Below are positions 25,905 to 34,323 of a stretch of DNA of 60,919 nucleotides, piece after piece. A program made the position numbers and the translations under genes. Within the stretch, counting starts at the first letter, position 1. The number at the start of each line of letters is the position of its first letter. Under the pieces are notes generated by a model, which saw nothing but the letters and a program-made list of their open reading frames with translations, was not told where the DNA came from and made no database searches. The DNA comes from an archaeon (GTDB lineage Archaea; Asgardarchaeota; Thorarchaeia; Thorarchaeales; Thorarchaeaceae): NCBI GenBank assembly GCA_024275415.1, contig JAJRZD010000053.1, forward strand, positions 1 through 60,919, given 5' to 3'.

Positions 25905-27383
25905 TCAATGAATAATATTGGCAATGGCTTTTGACACTCCATTGATGAACGCGTCAAGGTATTCAGGATCCACGAAGGCTCCTGCTGCCATTGGATGCCC
26001 TCCTGCTTCCACAGTGAGTCTTCCTGCCTTTTCATTTAGTGATTCTGCAACGTGTGTGAACACTTCTTTTAGGTTCACGCCTTTTTTGACGACATGGTTT
26101 CTTGCACGTCCGGAAATCTTCACCAGCGGGCTGTCTTCTGTTGTGTTCGTACTTATCCCGATAACAGGCTTGTCGCTAGGGATGATGGTTGACCCTTGTG
26201 CCATCCCAATGACAATGCCGATGATGGTATCCTTCGTCTGGGGGTCATTCACCACATAGATTCCGTCATACTCCTCAAATCCGTTGTCCTCTATCCTTCG
26301 GATTGCCATCGCAAGGTTTGCTCTGTGTTGTTGTAGTAATGCCTTTCCAGTCTGGAATGATTCCTCATCTCCTAGGCATATCCCAACACCGACATCAGAC
26401 CGCCTATTGCGACCACAGGCATTGAGGAGGGTCGAGAATTCCTTCGCAGTACTCATCTCACTTCTAGGAGGCCTCAATAGCAGATTTATGACATCTCCGA
26501 CAAGACCTGTGGCTATCCTCGGGTCATCATAGAACTGAAGAAGCTCTCCAATCAGCTGCTGCACGACTTTCTGTTTCTCCTCCTGCGAAAGATCCACCCA
26601 TCTTCTCCACTGGTCGTCGGAATCCTTCAGCTCTATTCCAAGTTTGCTATAGAACTGGTAACATGCCTCTGCGTCACCAGTGAGCCCTGGTAGATACGGG
26701 TCTGTAGCAAATTGAAGCAACTGGGGTAGGGGGCGTGTGTTTATCCCGAACAGTGTGAGGTCTCTTTCCACCCTGATGTAGTTTCCCTGAACGGCGATGT
26801 CAAGTATCTGAGCGTTGATTCCAGCAAATCCTTTTCCATAATAATCTTGCAAGTCGCCTGTTGCACCAACTATCGCGAGCTCGCTCAAATCGATATTCTT
26901 TTCCGACACAGATATTGCAAGCAGAAATGAAACTCCCGCCCCTGAGAGTTCACTACTGCCACTGATACCTTGCTGACAGGGATTTATTTCAATGATCTCA
27001 TCCTTTTCAGAGTAGTTGATCTCAGCTCGTTCTTCAGGCGGGATGTGATGATCCAGAATAATGATATGCTCTAAGCCTTCAACATCCGCAAGATGATCCT
27101 GAATGAGTGATAGTTGCCCTGTCCCGAAATCACTAAAGATCACAAGATCCGGAGAAGTTTCCTCGATGAGATCTTTTACATCATTAATTGTTTCAGAGTT
27201 AAGTTGGTGGATATTCCTCCATCTATACACTTTCCCCAGTCGTTCTAGCATTCTAATGACGATTGCCAGAGAAGTGATTCCGTCAGTATCGATATGAGAA
27301 AGTGCCAGAACTTTTTTCGAGTCGCGAACATGTTCTGCAGCTTTCCTCAACAGCTTGTCCATATTATCTGGTATCTCTAGCAT
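25905..27383 (-). CDS. DHH-family phosphoesterase, RecJ/GAN-like nuclease
   Basis: Single-strand nuclease or nanoRNase type DHH/DHHA1 protein; archaeal members include the GINS-associated nuclease of the replisome. The DHH motifs appear in order: ALSHIDTDGITS, VIFSDFGTGQ, IIILDHHIPP and VGATGDLQDY, and the C-terminal DHHA1 motif GGHPMAAGAFV is present. 492 residues matches the archaeal RecJ-like group. ATG at 27383. The neighbours do not tell whether it acts in replication, repair or RNA turnover. Confidence 0.88.
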   Translation of the reverse strand: MLEIPDNMDKLLRKAAEHVRDSKKVLALSHIDTDGITSLAIVIRMLERLGKVYRWRNIHQLNSETINDVKDLIEETSPDLVIFSDFGTGQLSLIQDHLADVEGLEHIIILDHHIPPEERAEINYSEKDEIIEINPCQQGISGSSELSGAGVSFLLAISVSEKNIDLSELAIVGATGDLQDYYGKGFAGINAQILDIAVQGNYIRVERDLTLFGINTRPLPQLLQFATDPYLPGLTGDAEACYQFYSKLGIELKDSDDQWRRWVDLSQEEKQKVVQQLIGELLQFYDDPRIATGLVGDVINLLLRPPRSEMSTAKEFSTLLNACGRNRRSDVGVGICLGDEESFQTGKALLQQHRANLAMAIRRIEDNGFEEYDGIYVVNDPQTKDTIIGIVIGMAQGSTIIPSDKPVIGISTNTTEDSPLVKISGRARNHVVKKGVNLKEVFTHVAESLNEKAGRLTVEAGGHPMAAGAFVDPEYLDAFINGVSKAIANIIH

Positions 27384-27462
27384 GGAGTACGCTCAACTCA
27401 AATGTCCCGATGATTTAACGGGAATATAAGTTAGAAGCTCCGAATCCATGAGTGCTCTACTA

Positions 27463-27801
27463 TCACTCTGTCGCTCGTGCTACTCTGGATATTGCTAGGA
27501 AAATGACCAAGAAGATGCTAGCGACTGCTGCTAATGCCTTGGCTACTTTTTGCCAGGTTGTCAGCGGGATTTCTAGCTCCCGTAGCTCATTTGTCACTCT
27601 TTTCACATAGATCCGTTTTTCACTGTACAACAGTTCCTGATCATCTCTGGCTACAGCAAAATTGCTCCAGCTGTTATAATATGGCGATTCAGGAGAAGAT
27701 GCTAGCCATTCCTCCCACAGATTCCTGATTGATTGGTCATATGGTGACGGGAATCCGTCAATGACCTTTTCCAGTTTCTCTTCCCATTCAGTTGGTATCA
27801 T
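27463..27801 (-). CDS. tail-anchored hypothetical protein
   Basis: Unrecognised 112-residue protein whose only membrane segment lies at the extreme C-terminus (VAKALAAVASIFLVIFLAIS, then RVARATE), i.e. a tail-anchored topology with the soluble part in the cytoplasm. The N-terminal part is rich in Trp, Pro and charged residues with no known domain. ATG start; the promoter (TATA at 27832-27842) is so close that the 5' leader must be very short. Tail-anchored proteins are of interest in Asgard archaea because of the GET-type insertion route. Confidence 0.65.
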   Translation of the reverse strand: MIPTEWEEKLEKVIDGFPSPYDQSIRNLWEEWLASSPESPYYNSWSNFAVARDDQELLYSEKRIYVKRVTNELRELEIPLTTWQKVAKALAAVASIFLVIFLAISRVARATE

Positions 27802-27831
27802 TGTCCTTGCACCCTTTTTTTCCCGGCGTTA

Positions 27832-27842
27832 CGATATATAAC
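27832..27842 (-). promoter_or_regulatory. TATA box of the tail-anchored protein gene
   Basis: The minus strand reads GTTATATATCG, 31-41 nt before ATG 27801, implying a leader of about ten nucleotides. Confidence 0.5.
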
Positions 27843-27959
27843 CTCGGAAACTTTCCTATTAAGCCTTCAGTGTGTCAAAATATATTATTAAATATTAATA
27901 ATTATTCAAATCTTCACGATTTTTCCTTGTTCTACAACCGTGTTTTCGCGGCACAATCA

Positions 27960-28472
27960 TTATCGACGAGCAGTAAGTTCTTTTTGCCACTCCTTTAGGT
28001 CTGACCTCAGCTTGTTTAGGTCTGTCGGGCTTACTGAGTCAATTCGCCCATATGTCTTTAGAATCCTGACCCATCGACTCATCTTCACAATAATTGCACT
28101 AGAGGCACCTTTCTGCTCAAGTGACTCAGATGCTTCTGCAATCAACGTAGCGAGGTCACTAGCCAATGCCCCTTCACGAAGTTGGTTGTCCACGGAGTCC
28201 AAGATTGATGTGAAGACGGAGATTGCGCCTTTCTCTTCAAGCCTACCACTTGATGGAGGTGCAGACGCTGGAGCACTTGCGAGCTTTCTAAGGATCTCGT
28301 CAAGTTTCTCGCCATTCGAAGCAACTCGAAGTGTGAGGTCTTCGGTCGCTTCCTGAACTTCCCCTATATGTGAGATGACTTCTATCATCTTGTTGAGCAT
28401 CTCAGTCATCCTTTCCATTGCCACATTGATCTCTGCAAGTTTCGCCCGAATGTAAGTATCTTCTTCGCTCAA
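27960..28472 (-). CDS. coiled-coil hypothetical protein
   Basis: 170-residue protein I do not recognise. The N-terminal ~70 residues have a heptad-like pattern (INVAMERMTEMLNKMIEVIS and LTLRVASNGEKLDEILRKL), then an Ala/Pro/Ser linker (ASAPASAPPSSG) and a helical second half. No membrane segment or enzyme motif. ATG start at 28472. It is followed downstream by a very A+T-rich stretch (27875-27910) and then the tail-anchored gene on the same strand. Confidence 0.65.
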   Translation of the reverse strand: MSEEDTYIRAKLAEINVAMERMTEMLNKMIEVISHIGEVQEATEDLTLRVASNGEKLDEILRKLASAPASAPPSSGRLEEKGAISVFTSILDSVDNQLREGALASDLATLIAEASESLEQKGASSAIIVKMSRWVRILKTYGRIDSVSPTDLNKLRSDLKEWQKELTARR

Positions 28473-28943
28473 TTAGAATCCATCCTTGGCTTGATAGAAA
28501 TCGTATCTTTGAGGCTAGAACCGCAATCTTTCACATTAACCTTTCTGTGGTGAGCCTGTTTTCCAAAGATGAATCCTTTCTGCTTCTTACAAAAGGATTA
28601 ACTCAGTTCATTCTTGGATCGAACCTGTAATGATTCTATTGTTTGGTGTCCTACTGCTGGTATTACAGGATTGGCTTGATTGGCTCGATAAGGATCCACT
28701 AGGCTTGATGGTTTCCAAGGTGCCCTTCTTTTAAGTGTGGGCTATTGTCTTTCATTTCATATGTAGGCCCGTGATGTTGAAGAAAGCTAGGAAAGTGGAG
28801 GGCTGTCCATTGGCAGTCCCTTCATATCTGTCTACCACCGACTACTTTCTCTCCATCGAGTTGCCAATCATCCGCTATCCTAAAGCTATTATATCTCGCT
28901 CAGAGCACATCTTTGTCTGAATATATCGAGCTGAGGTGGATTC
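28473..28943. other. 471-nt interval with a possible tiny ORF and an inverted repeat
   Basis: Contains the inverted repeat AATCCTTT (28572-28579)/AAAGGATT (28592-28599) and, at 28630-28734, a 34-codon frame with a hydrophobic N-terminus (MILLFGVLLLVLQDWLDWLD) but no good ribosome site. A TATA-like TATTATATC near 28886 and GAGGTGG at 28933-28939 probably serve the cupin gene. Nothing else recognised. Confidence 0.35.
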
Positions 28944-29297
28944 ATGTACGCAATCAACTATACTGAGAGACCTGAGGAAGAAGTGACTCTCGCTGGTGCT
29001 AGCAAGACGACAGTCCGTTGGCTAATTGGACGAAATACTGGGGCAAAGACATATGCTATGAGGCTTTTCAAGATAGCTCCAGGGGGGAAAGTCCCGCTCC
29101 ATTCACACGATGAAGAGCATGAGATTTTTGTACTTCAGGGAAGAGCAAAGCTTCTTGGTGCACCAGAAGAAACGAATGCTCAGAAAGATGATGTCGTTTT
29201 CATTCCTTCCAATGTCGAGCATGGCTATGACAATACTGAAGGCACTGAAGATTTCCGTTTCATTTGTGTGATTCCACTCCTTAATAAGGACGAGTGA
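28944..29297 (+). CDS. cupin-fold protein
   Basis: Single-domain metal-binding cupin of 117 residues. Both cupin motifs are visible: GGKVPLHSHDEEHEIFVLQG with His53, His55 and Glu60, and DDVVFIPSNVEHGYDN with His93. GAGGTGG sits about five bases before ATG 28944. Small cupins may be sugar-binding, isomerases, dioxygenases or sensors, and I cannot choose. The HAD-family gene follows 64 nt later on the same strand. Confidence 0.9.
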   Translation: MYAINYTERPEEEVTLAGASKTTVRWLIGRNTGAKTYAMRLFKIAPGGKVPLHSHDEEHEIFVLQGRAKLLGAPEETNAQKDDVVFIPSNVEHGYDNTEGTEDFRFICVIPLLNKDE

Positions 29298-29361
29298 TTT
29301 GCCCAACTCCATCAATACTGATATCGCCTTCATGAGGACGATATCGAATGGAGTGATAACC

Positions 29362-30165
29362 ATGGCTCTATCAGAGAAGAAACTCTGGGTATTTGATGTA
29401 GACAATACTCTCATTCGTGATGTGGAACATCCTCACCCGTTTGATGACGCCCTTCAGTTGTGGGACTATCTCCTAGAAACAGGAAGGGATGTTGCTGCGT
29501 TGACCAACGTAGGAAGACTCTCAGCTCGCACAATCAATCATGTGTTGAAGGTGGCAGGCTTCAAGCTTGACCTTGACCACACGTTCAGTGCGGGTGCAGC
29601 AGCAGCAGCGTATATACATAACAGGAATCCCTCTGCACGATGTTTTGTGATCAGTGAGGGTGGGGCAACAGAGGATTTTATTGCGCGTGGTCTGGAGGTC
29701 GTCAACAACCCTCCTGTGGACTATGTTGCTGTAGGTGCTGATAGAGGTCTGACATTCCCCCGTTTGAATTTTGCAGCAAAGATGATCCGTGATGGTGCAA
29801 AGCTTATCTGTATCAGTGGGAGCCGCGACTATCCGGGTATTTATCTTGGCATCGAGGACATCTATATTGGTGAACGTTCTATCGTTGCAGCGTTGGAAGA
29901 CGCAACTGACGTAGAGAGCGTGATTGTCGGGAAGCCGTTGCCTGAGATTCTCCTAGAAACCACGAAGGCGTTGGGATACTCCCCGAATGAGGCTGTAATG
30001 GTAGGCGATAATCCTGCATCCGATATTGCTGGCGGGAAGGCAGCCGGCTTGACTACAGTCCTTGTTCGTCGCCCCGACAACATAGTTCCCTTTGACTCTC
30101 AGGGTTTGGACCAGTCGCCAGACCACACTGTGGAATCCCTTGCAGACATCATCAAGATGTTGTGA
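29362..30165 (+). CDS. HAD-superfamily phosphatase, NagD-like (subfamily IIA)
   Basis: Phosphatase for small sugar or nucleotide phosphates. Motif I WVFDVDNTLIRD has the nucleophile and acid Asp pair (Asp12, Asp14); motif II is VAALTNVG; motif III/IV is AVMVGDNPASDIAGGKAAG. The type IIA cap lies between. ATG 29362 is preferred because GGAGTGAT lies a few bases before it; in-frame upstream codons would add 21 residues. 267 residues is typical. It converges with the GTPase gene, one base between the stops. Confidence 0.9.
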   Translation: MALSEKKLWVFDVDNTLIRDVEHPHPFDDALQLWDYLLETGRDVAALTNVGRLSARTINHVLKVAGFKLDLDHTFSAGAAAAAYIHNRNPSARCFVISEGGATEDFIARGLEVVNNPPVDYVAVGADRGLTFPRLNFAAKMIRDGAKLICISGSRDYPGIYLGIEDIYIGERSIVAALEDATDVESVIVGKPLPEILLETTKALGYSPNEAVMVGDNPASDIAGGKAAGLTTVLVRRPDNIVPFDSQGLDQSPDHTVESLADIIKML

Positions 30166-30166
30166 C

Positions 30167-30727
30167 TTATTTGACCCAGTGTTTCTCCTTGCTAAGTTGT
30201 TCTAGGTTTGCAGCGTGGACGATGTTTCCTATCTCCATGAACATGTCATTTACATTCGTTCCTGTTTTCGCGCTTGCCAGGATGAAGGGTGCCTTCAGGG
30301 CCTTTGCGTATTCTTTCGCTCCGAAGAAATGGGTTTCACCAGGAACAAGATCCGTCTTGTTCCCGACAATGATGTATGGGATGTTCTCGCCAAGGAATCC
30401 CATAGCTTCCTTAATCCATTTTGAAATAGATGCGAAGGTTTCCTGTCTTGTCACATCAAACATGATAATGAGCCCTTTGGCTCCCTCATAGAAGCTCGCA
30501 CGAAGCTGTCTGAAGACATCCTGCCCTGCAAGATCCCAGATCATCAACTTGACGTGTGTGTTGTCATTCCCCGCGTTCACTATTCGGGAGTAATGCTGCA
30601 CTCCTACCGTGCTCTGGTATTCTTTGCGGAAATACCCTTCTGACCATCTAAGGATGGTACTGGTTTTGCCTACAGCTGAATCTCCTATGATACATATTTT
30701 ATAGACGTAGGCAGGCCTAATTGTCAC
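30167..30727 (-). CDS. Ras/Rab-type small GTPase
   Basis: Eukaryote-like small GTPase of 186 residues with all five G boxes: G1 GDSAVGKT (15-22), G2 Thr40 in STVGVQ, G3 WDLAGQ (64-69) with the catalytic Gln kept, G4 NKTD (123-126) and G5 ASAK (151-154). It has no C-terminal cysteine, so no prenylation site; any membrane association must use another route. GTG start at 30727. Expanded Ras-like GTPase sets are a hallmark of Asgard archaea. No obvious GEF, GAP, roadblock or longin gene is next to it. Confidence 0.93.
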   Translation of the reverse strand: MTIRPAYVYKICIIGDSAVGKTSTILRWSEGYFRKEYQSTVGVQHYSRIVNAGNDNTHVKLMIWDLAGQDVFRQLRASFYEGAKGLIIMFDVTRQETFASISKWIKEAMGFLGENIPYIIVGNKTDLVPGETHFFGAKEYAKALKAPFILASAKTGTNVNDMFMEIGNIVHAANLEQLSKEKHWVK

Positions 30728-30884
30728 GGACTCGTCCCCTGTTTTGCGACTCTTCTTACTGGATTACTCTTAGATGGAACCTGTCATTAAATGTATCTAT
30801 TCACATAAAATACTGTAATTTGAAGTGTTTCAATGAAGTTATGAGTAACTATCATCATTACACCCTATGATCGAAGTGGGTTAA

Positions 30885-31016
30885 GTACCATCGGTCAAGC
30901 TAAATAAGGATCTCAAAGCGCTTGGCATTTTTGATGAAAGAAAGGAATATGGTCGGCACATCAGCATTATGTACGACAGTTCTGACATCCTTATTACGTT
31001 GGTAGAAACCTATTAA
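30885..31016 (+). pseudogene. possible gene remnant, 43 codons without a start
   Basis: An open frame with protein-like composition (LNKDLKALGIFDERKEYGR, then SIMYDSSDILITLVETY) ends at TAA 31014-31016 but has no start codon before the middle. It lies in the 327-nt gap between the GTPase and the solute-binding protein and overlaps that gene's TATA box. Probably the tail of a lost gene; it could also be chance. Confidence 0.25.
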
Positions 31017-31047
31017 AGAGCCCTCATGGACTGTAATTTTGGAGGAG
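31010..31047 (+). promoter_or_regulatory. TATA box and strong ribosome site of the solute-binding protein
   Basis: CTATTAAAG at 31010-31018 is a TATA-like element about 40 nt before the start, and GGAGGAG at 31041-31047 lies seven bases before TTG 31055, which justifies the TTG start. Confidence 0.5.
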
Positions 31048-31054
31048 TATTAAA

Positions 31055-32824
31055 TTGAGCAGGCGGAAATTTACTATTCTACCACTTGTGATATTACTCA
31101 GTGTCGCAGCATTTCTTAATATACCCCAGACTGCTGGTACGTCGACTGTTCCTGTTGATAGCTTGACTTTCGAGGTCATGTCTAGTGATTCTACTCGTAT
31201 GGATGCGTTGATTAACGGCGATATCGATTTCATTTATGACGGTGTAGACCCGTCCTATGTGGACAGTGATTCAACGAATCTGCAAATTGTGGAGGAAACA
31301 CAGAACGGATATGGTTATCTTTCTATAAACACCAATCGGTGGCCTTTGAACTATACCGCCATTCGAGTCGCAATTGCATTGGCTACAAATAAGACTGAGA
31401 TTGCAGGCTATTTTGAGAATGCATTTCCAATCGATGCAGCACTTCCACCTGCCAACCCCTTCAGCGCAGAGGGCACATTCGATACGACGTATTATGATGC
31501 GGATTTAGATGGAGCACGGGCGGTGTTGGACGAGGCTGGTTTCATTGATATTGATTCTGACGGATATAGAGAAGCCCCTAATAGCACTGCTTTTGCTGTT
31601 TCCATAGTTTCTGTAGATTTTGGACCCGGAACGACAATTCTTGAGCATATCCACAGTCAGTTGGATGCGATTGGTATCTCTTCGACAATCGAGTATTTCA
31701 GTATAGGTGAGTACATTTCTCAGTTGACGGTATACCATGACTATGGAATCTCATTTCTCAGTGCGAGTTTTCCCATTCTAGATCCCACTCCACTCTATGA
31801 CTTTACAAGTACGTCCTACGAATGGCTTCTCTTGTCAGGTTTGTTTTCAAATTCTACTTATGACACAACAGCGAATATGTTGAAGACAGAAATGGACAAG
31901 GCCAAAATTGAACAGTATTCATATGATCTTCAAGAAATTCTATTTGAGCAGTGTCCCATAATTCCGGTATATAGCAATCGCCTCGTCTATGCTTACAGCC
32001 AGCACCTTACTGGTGTGACTTCTAATGCACTGGACGGAATATCGTCCCGTTGGAGTATTATGAGACTTCATGTCAATGATTCAGCTTACTCTGCTGTACG
32101 AGTTGCGATATCTACAGATATCTTTTCTTTCAATCCAATCGAATCCACAACGGGACCTAGTGGAGTTGTCAACAACCTAATCTGGGATAGACTTCTCAGA
32201 ATCGACGACAATTTTGAGATGCATGCAGGCCTTGCGACCAATTGGACCCTTCAGACGTATCCTGAAGATAGCACTCTTGAATCCCACGAGCTAGCTATTG
32301 TATTCACCATCAGAAAAGGTATTGTCTGGACAGATGGTTCGTCCGTGACTACTGAAGATGTAGCGGCATCATTCAATTTTATAGCAAAGAGTTGGCATAC
32401 CACCTCACTGAACTTGAATGACCTTAGCAGGGCTCTTGCGATATCAGACACAAAGGTCAAAGTCATATTCAATAGCACGAGTTTCTTCAATCTCTGGTAT
32501 GCAGGTACTGCTCCTATTCTTCCAAATGCTACATTAGCCCAGCACAATCCTGACAAGATTAATCTCTGGGATCCAGTCCCTGGCACCTCTGGGGATTTAG
32601 TATCCTCTGGCCCCTATATGGTTTCACAATATGAGGCTGGCTCCCGCATCATGCTAGAACGAAACCCTGATTATTATCTTGACCCAGACGAACTTTTTGA
32701 CACCACAACATCCACCAACACCACAACTCCATTGCCTGATATTGATATACTCCTTATGGGCTTTGCTGGAGGTGCAATAATTGCTGTTATGGCCGTTGTA
32801 GTCATCATCTTTAAGCGTAGGTGA
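31055..32824 (+). CDS. membrane-anchored solute-binding protein (SBP_bac_5/OppA-like), apparently permuted
   Basis: Extracytoplasmic binding protein of the peptide/nickel ABC type. It has a signal peptide (FTILPLVILLSVAAFLNI), two binding-protein halves and a C-terminal membrane anchor (ILLMGFAGGAIIAVMAVVVI, then FKRR). Unusually, the half that is normally C-terminal comes first (MDALINGDIDFIYDG, IRVAIALATNKTEI, DLDGARAVLDEAGF, QCPIIPVYSNR), and the half that is normally N-terminal comes second (VRVAISTDIFSFNPIEST, RLLRIDDNFEMHAGLATNWT, WTDGSSVTTEDVAASFNF, SSGPYMVSQYEAG, LERNPDYYLDP). No ABC permease or ATPase genes are adjacent, so it is an orphan. TTG start with GGAGGAG before it. Confidence 0.82.
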   Translation: MSRRKFTILPLVILLSVAAFLNIPQTAGTSTVPVDSLTFEVMSSDSTRMDALINGDIDFIYDGVDPSYVDSDSTNLQIVEETQNGYGYLSINTNRWPLNYTAIRVAIALATNKTEIAGYFENAFPIDAALPPANPFSAEGTFDTTYYDADLDGARAVLDEAGFIDIDSDGYREAPNSTAFAVSIVSVDFGPGTTILEHIHSQLDAIGISSTIEYFSIGEYISQLTVYHDYGISFLSASFPILDPTPLYDFTSTSYEWLLLSGLFSNSTYDTTANMLKTEMDKAKIEQYSYDLQEILFEQCPIIPVYSNRLVYAYSQHLTGVTSNALDGISSRWSIMRLHVNDSAYSAVRVAISTDIFSFNPIESTTGPSGVVNNLIWDRLLRIDDNFEMHAGLATNWTLQTYPEDSTLESHELAIVFTIRKGIVWTDGSSVTTEDVAASFNFIAKSWHTTSLNLNDLSRALAISDTKVKVIFNSTSFFNLWYAGTAPILPNATLAQHNPDKINLWDPVPGTSGDLVSSGPYMVSQYEAGSRIMLERNPDYYLDPDELFDTTTSTNTTTPLPDIDILLMGFAGGAIIAVMAVVVIIFKRR

Positions 32825-32865
32825 TACCACCAATATAGATCAACATACTTTTGTCCATATCTCCA

Positions 32866-33229
32866 GTGGCGACAAACATGGCAACAAACATCTTGGCAAG
32901 TATAGTAGAAATAGTAGAACCGCCCAACACTCACTATGAGTGCTATCAGTAGTGGCTTGACTACGTTGGTGGTAACACCGTTTATTGTAAGTTGTACAAC
33001 CCTGGACACCAAGAGTGTTGTACTCCCAGGGAACGGCATTGGGTGGACTCCGTGAGGTTCTACGTGTGTCATGGATGACCTCACTGAGTATGTCTCGTCG
33101 AAACTATACAAGCACCCACAACAAGATGTCCATAATCGTCTAGGTTTTGTACAGCTGTTGTCAACCCATGGAGATATGCATGTGTATGACGATCATCCAT
33201 CTCTAGACATTCTCATGTACTGGAACTAA
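32866..33229 (+). pseudogene. decayed gene: in-frame TAG then a frameshift
   Basis: From GTG 32866 (or ATG 32878) a frame reads ATNILASIVEIVEPPNTHYE, meets TAG at 32950-32952, continues with Cys/His-rich text (YVGGNTVYCKLYNPG, QECCTPRERHW, DSVRFYVCHG) to TGA, and the text then carries on one frame over from ATG 33071 (MDDLTEYVSSKLYKHPQ to LDILMYWN, TAA 33227-33229). The composition looks coding throughout. The simplest reading is one small zinc-binding-type gene with a nonsense and a frameshift mutation; I recognise no family. The rest of the 32825-33446 gap holds only the terminator below. Confidence 0.35.
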
Positions 33230-33381
33230 GAAATAGCCGTCGCTGCTGTGGTACAGGAGGCTTCAAGATCATGCAGGGTGAGCCACAGTTGATTCTTAGA
33301 CAGTTAATTTCAAACATGCCCGAACTTGTCAGCAATCCGTTCTAACACTAGTATACTCTCTCTGGCTGAGCGATTACCTAA

Positions 33382-33425
33382 GAAAAAAGTATGCCCTCTT
33401 TCATTCCATTCTGGAAGTAGAGGGC
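33382..33425 (-). terminator. hairpin plus U-tract ending the surface-protein gene
   Basis: AGAGGGC/GCCCTCT arms at 33419-33425 and 33393-33399; read on the minus strand the hairpin is followed by ATACTTTTTTCTT (33382-33392). It lies 22 nt after the stop of the gene at 33447. Confidence 0.6.
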
Positions 33426-33446
33426 GGTATCCAATTCTAGTAGATA

Positions 33447-34127
33447 TTATTTCTTACGGCATAGAATGGCTATTACAACGAGCAGGACAACAGCACCGCC
33501 TGCAACCAATAGTAGGTTATCCTGAACAAAGTCGAGTATCCCACTTGCATCGCTGGGCAAACTGGGCAAGTTCTGCCGAACCAGACTGAGGCTTCCGTTA
33601 ACAGTTTCGACATTCCAATGAGCAAGCATTCCATCCTGCTTCAGAAAATCGATTCTGATATCAAATGTATCCGAGCTAAGGGCAAAGCCAAAGTTGTTCA
33701 GCTCGACTCCCCAATAACCTCCGCTATCGAAAACAGTACCGTTGTAAATCGAACCTTCGTAGAGTTCTTGGAGTAGAGTGAAGTTCCCTATTGGTACTGC
33801 AAAATGGTCAATTGCAACAAAATAGAGTATGAACATCAAAGCGCTCCAGCCAAGAGAGGTTCCATTAGCCCAAGTGACATCTATAGAAGCAGCATCAAGA
33901 TCACTCCACGAGTTCATGATATTCGGGATAACTGGTGTGTCTGTGACCTCGAAATACATGATTTCGGTTCGTGTATCATTACCGTCTACTGAAGTGAAAT
34001 CGAAGTTGAATTGATCATTATCCTCGATTCCCCATTCAAGCCCCTGAAGGGTGGCTGCGGAAACATTGGAAACTAGTAATAGTCCCGCTACAAAAACAGC
34101 AAACAAAGCAATTTTGGCGTGTTTCAT
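33447..34127 (-). CDS. secreted, C-terminally anchored surface protein
   Basis: Unrecognised 226-residue extracytoplasmic protein: signal peptide (KIALFAVFVAGLLLVSNVSA), a beta-rich ectodomain with several N-glycosylation sequons (NGT, NFT, NDT, NGS), and a C-terminal membrane helix (NLLLVAGGAVVLLVVIAIL) ending CRKK. The architecture matches many Asgard surface proteins of unknown function. GGAGATG lies eight bases before ATG 34127, and its own U-tract terminator follows. Monocistronic. Confidence 0.75.
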   Translation of the reverse strand: MKHAKIALFAVFVAGLLLVSNVSAATLQGLEWGIEDNDQFNFDFTSVDGNDTRTEIMYFEVTDTPVIPNIMNSWSDLDAASIDVTWANGTSLGWSALMFILYFVAIDHFAVPIGNFTLLQELYEGSIYNGTVFDSGGYWGVELNNFGFALSSDTFDIRIDFLKQDGMLAHWNVETVNGSLSLVRQNLPSLPSDASGILDFVQDNLLLVAGGAVVLLVVIAILCRKK

Positions 34128-34323
34128 TTTACTACATCTCCTTACAATAGTAAGTATCTCTTTCGAAGAATGAACACAAATAAGGTCTTCGCATACAATA
34201 AATTGTTTCAGTTATGTTGTGGGATGACCTTGTTATCCTGTGGAATAATAGGGACTTTTCCCCTTTAATACGCTACTGACATGCCGTACTTCTGCAAGAC
34301 GAGGGCAATTGTGGTAGGACTAT

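Noticed and set aside
28600..28640. GGTTCGATCC-like stretch on the minus strand, resembling a tRNA T-arm
   Set aside because: The stem does not close and no other tRNA arms are present.
28735..28920. 61-codon frame ahead of the cupin gene
   Set aside because: No ribosome site, no family resemblance, overlaps the likely cupin promoter.
32866..33070. Reading TAG 32950-32952 as pyrrolysine in a functional gene
   Set aside because: The frame meets TGA anyway and continues in another frame, so decay or sequence error explains it better; no pyl gene is in the window.
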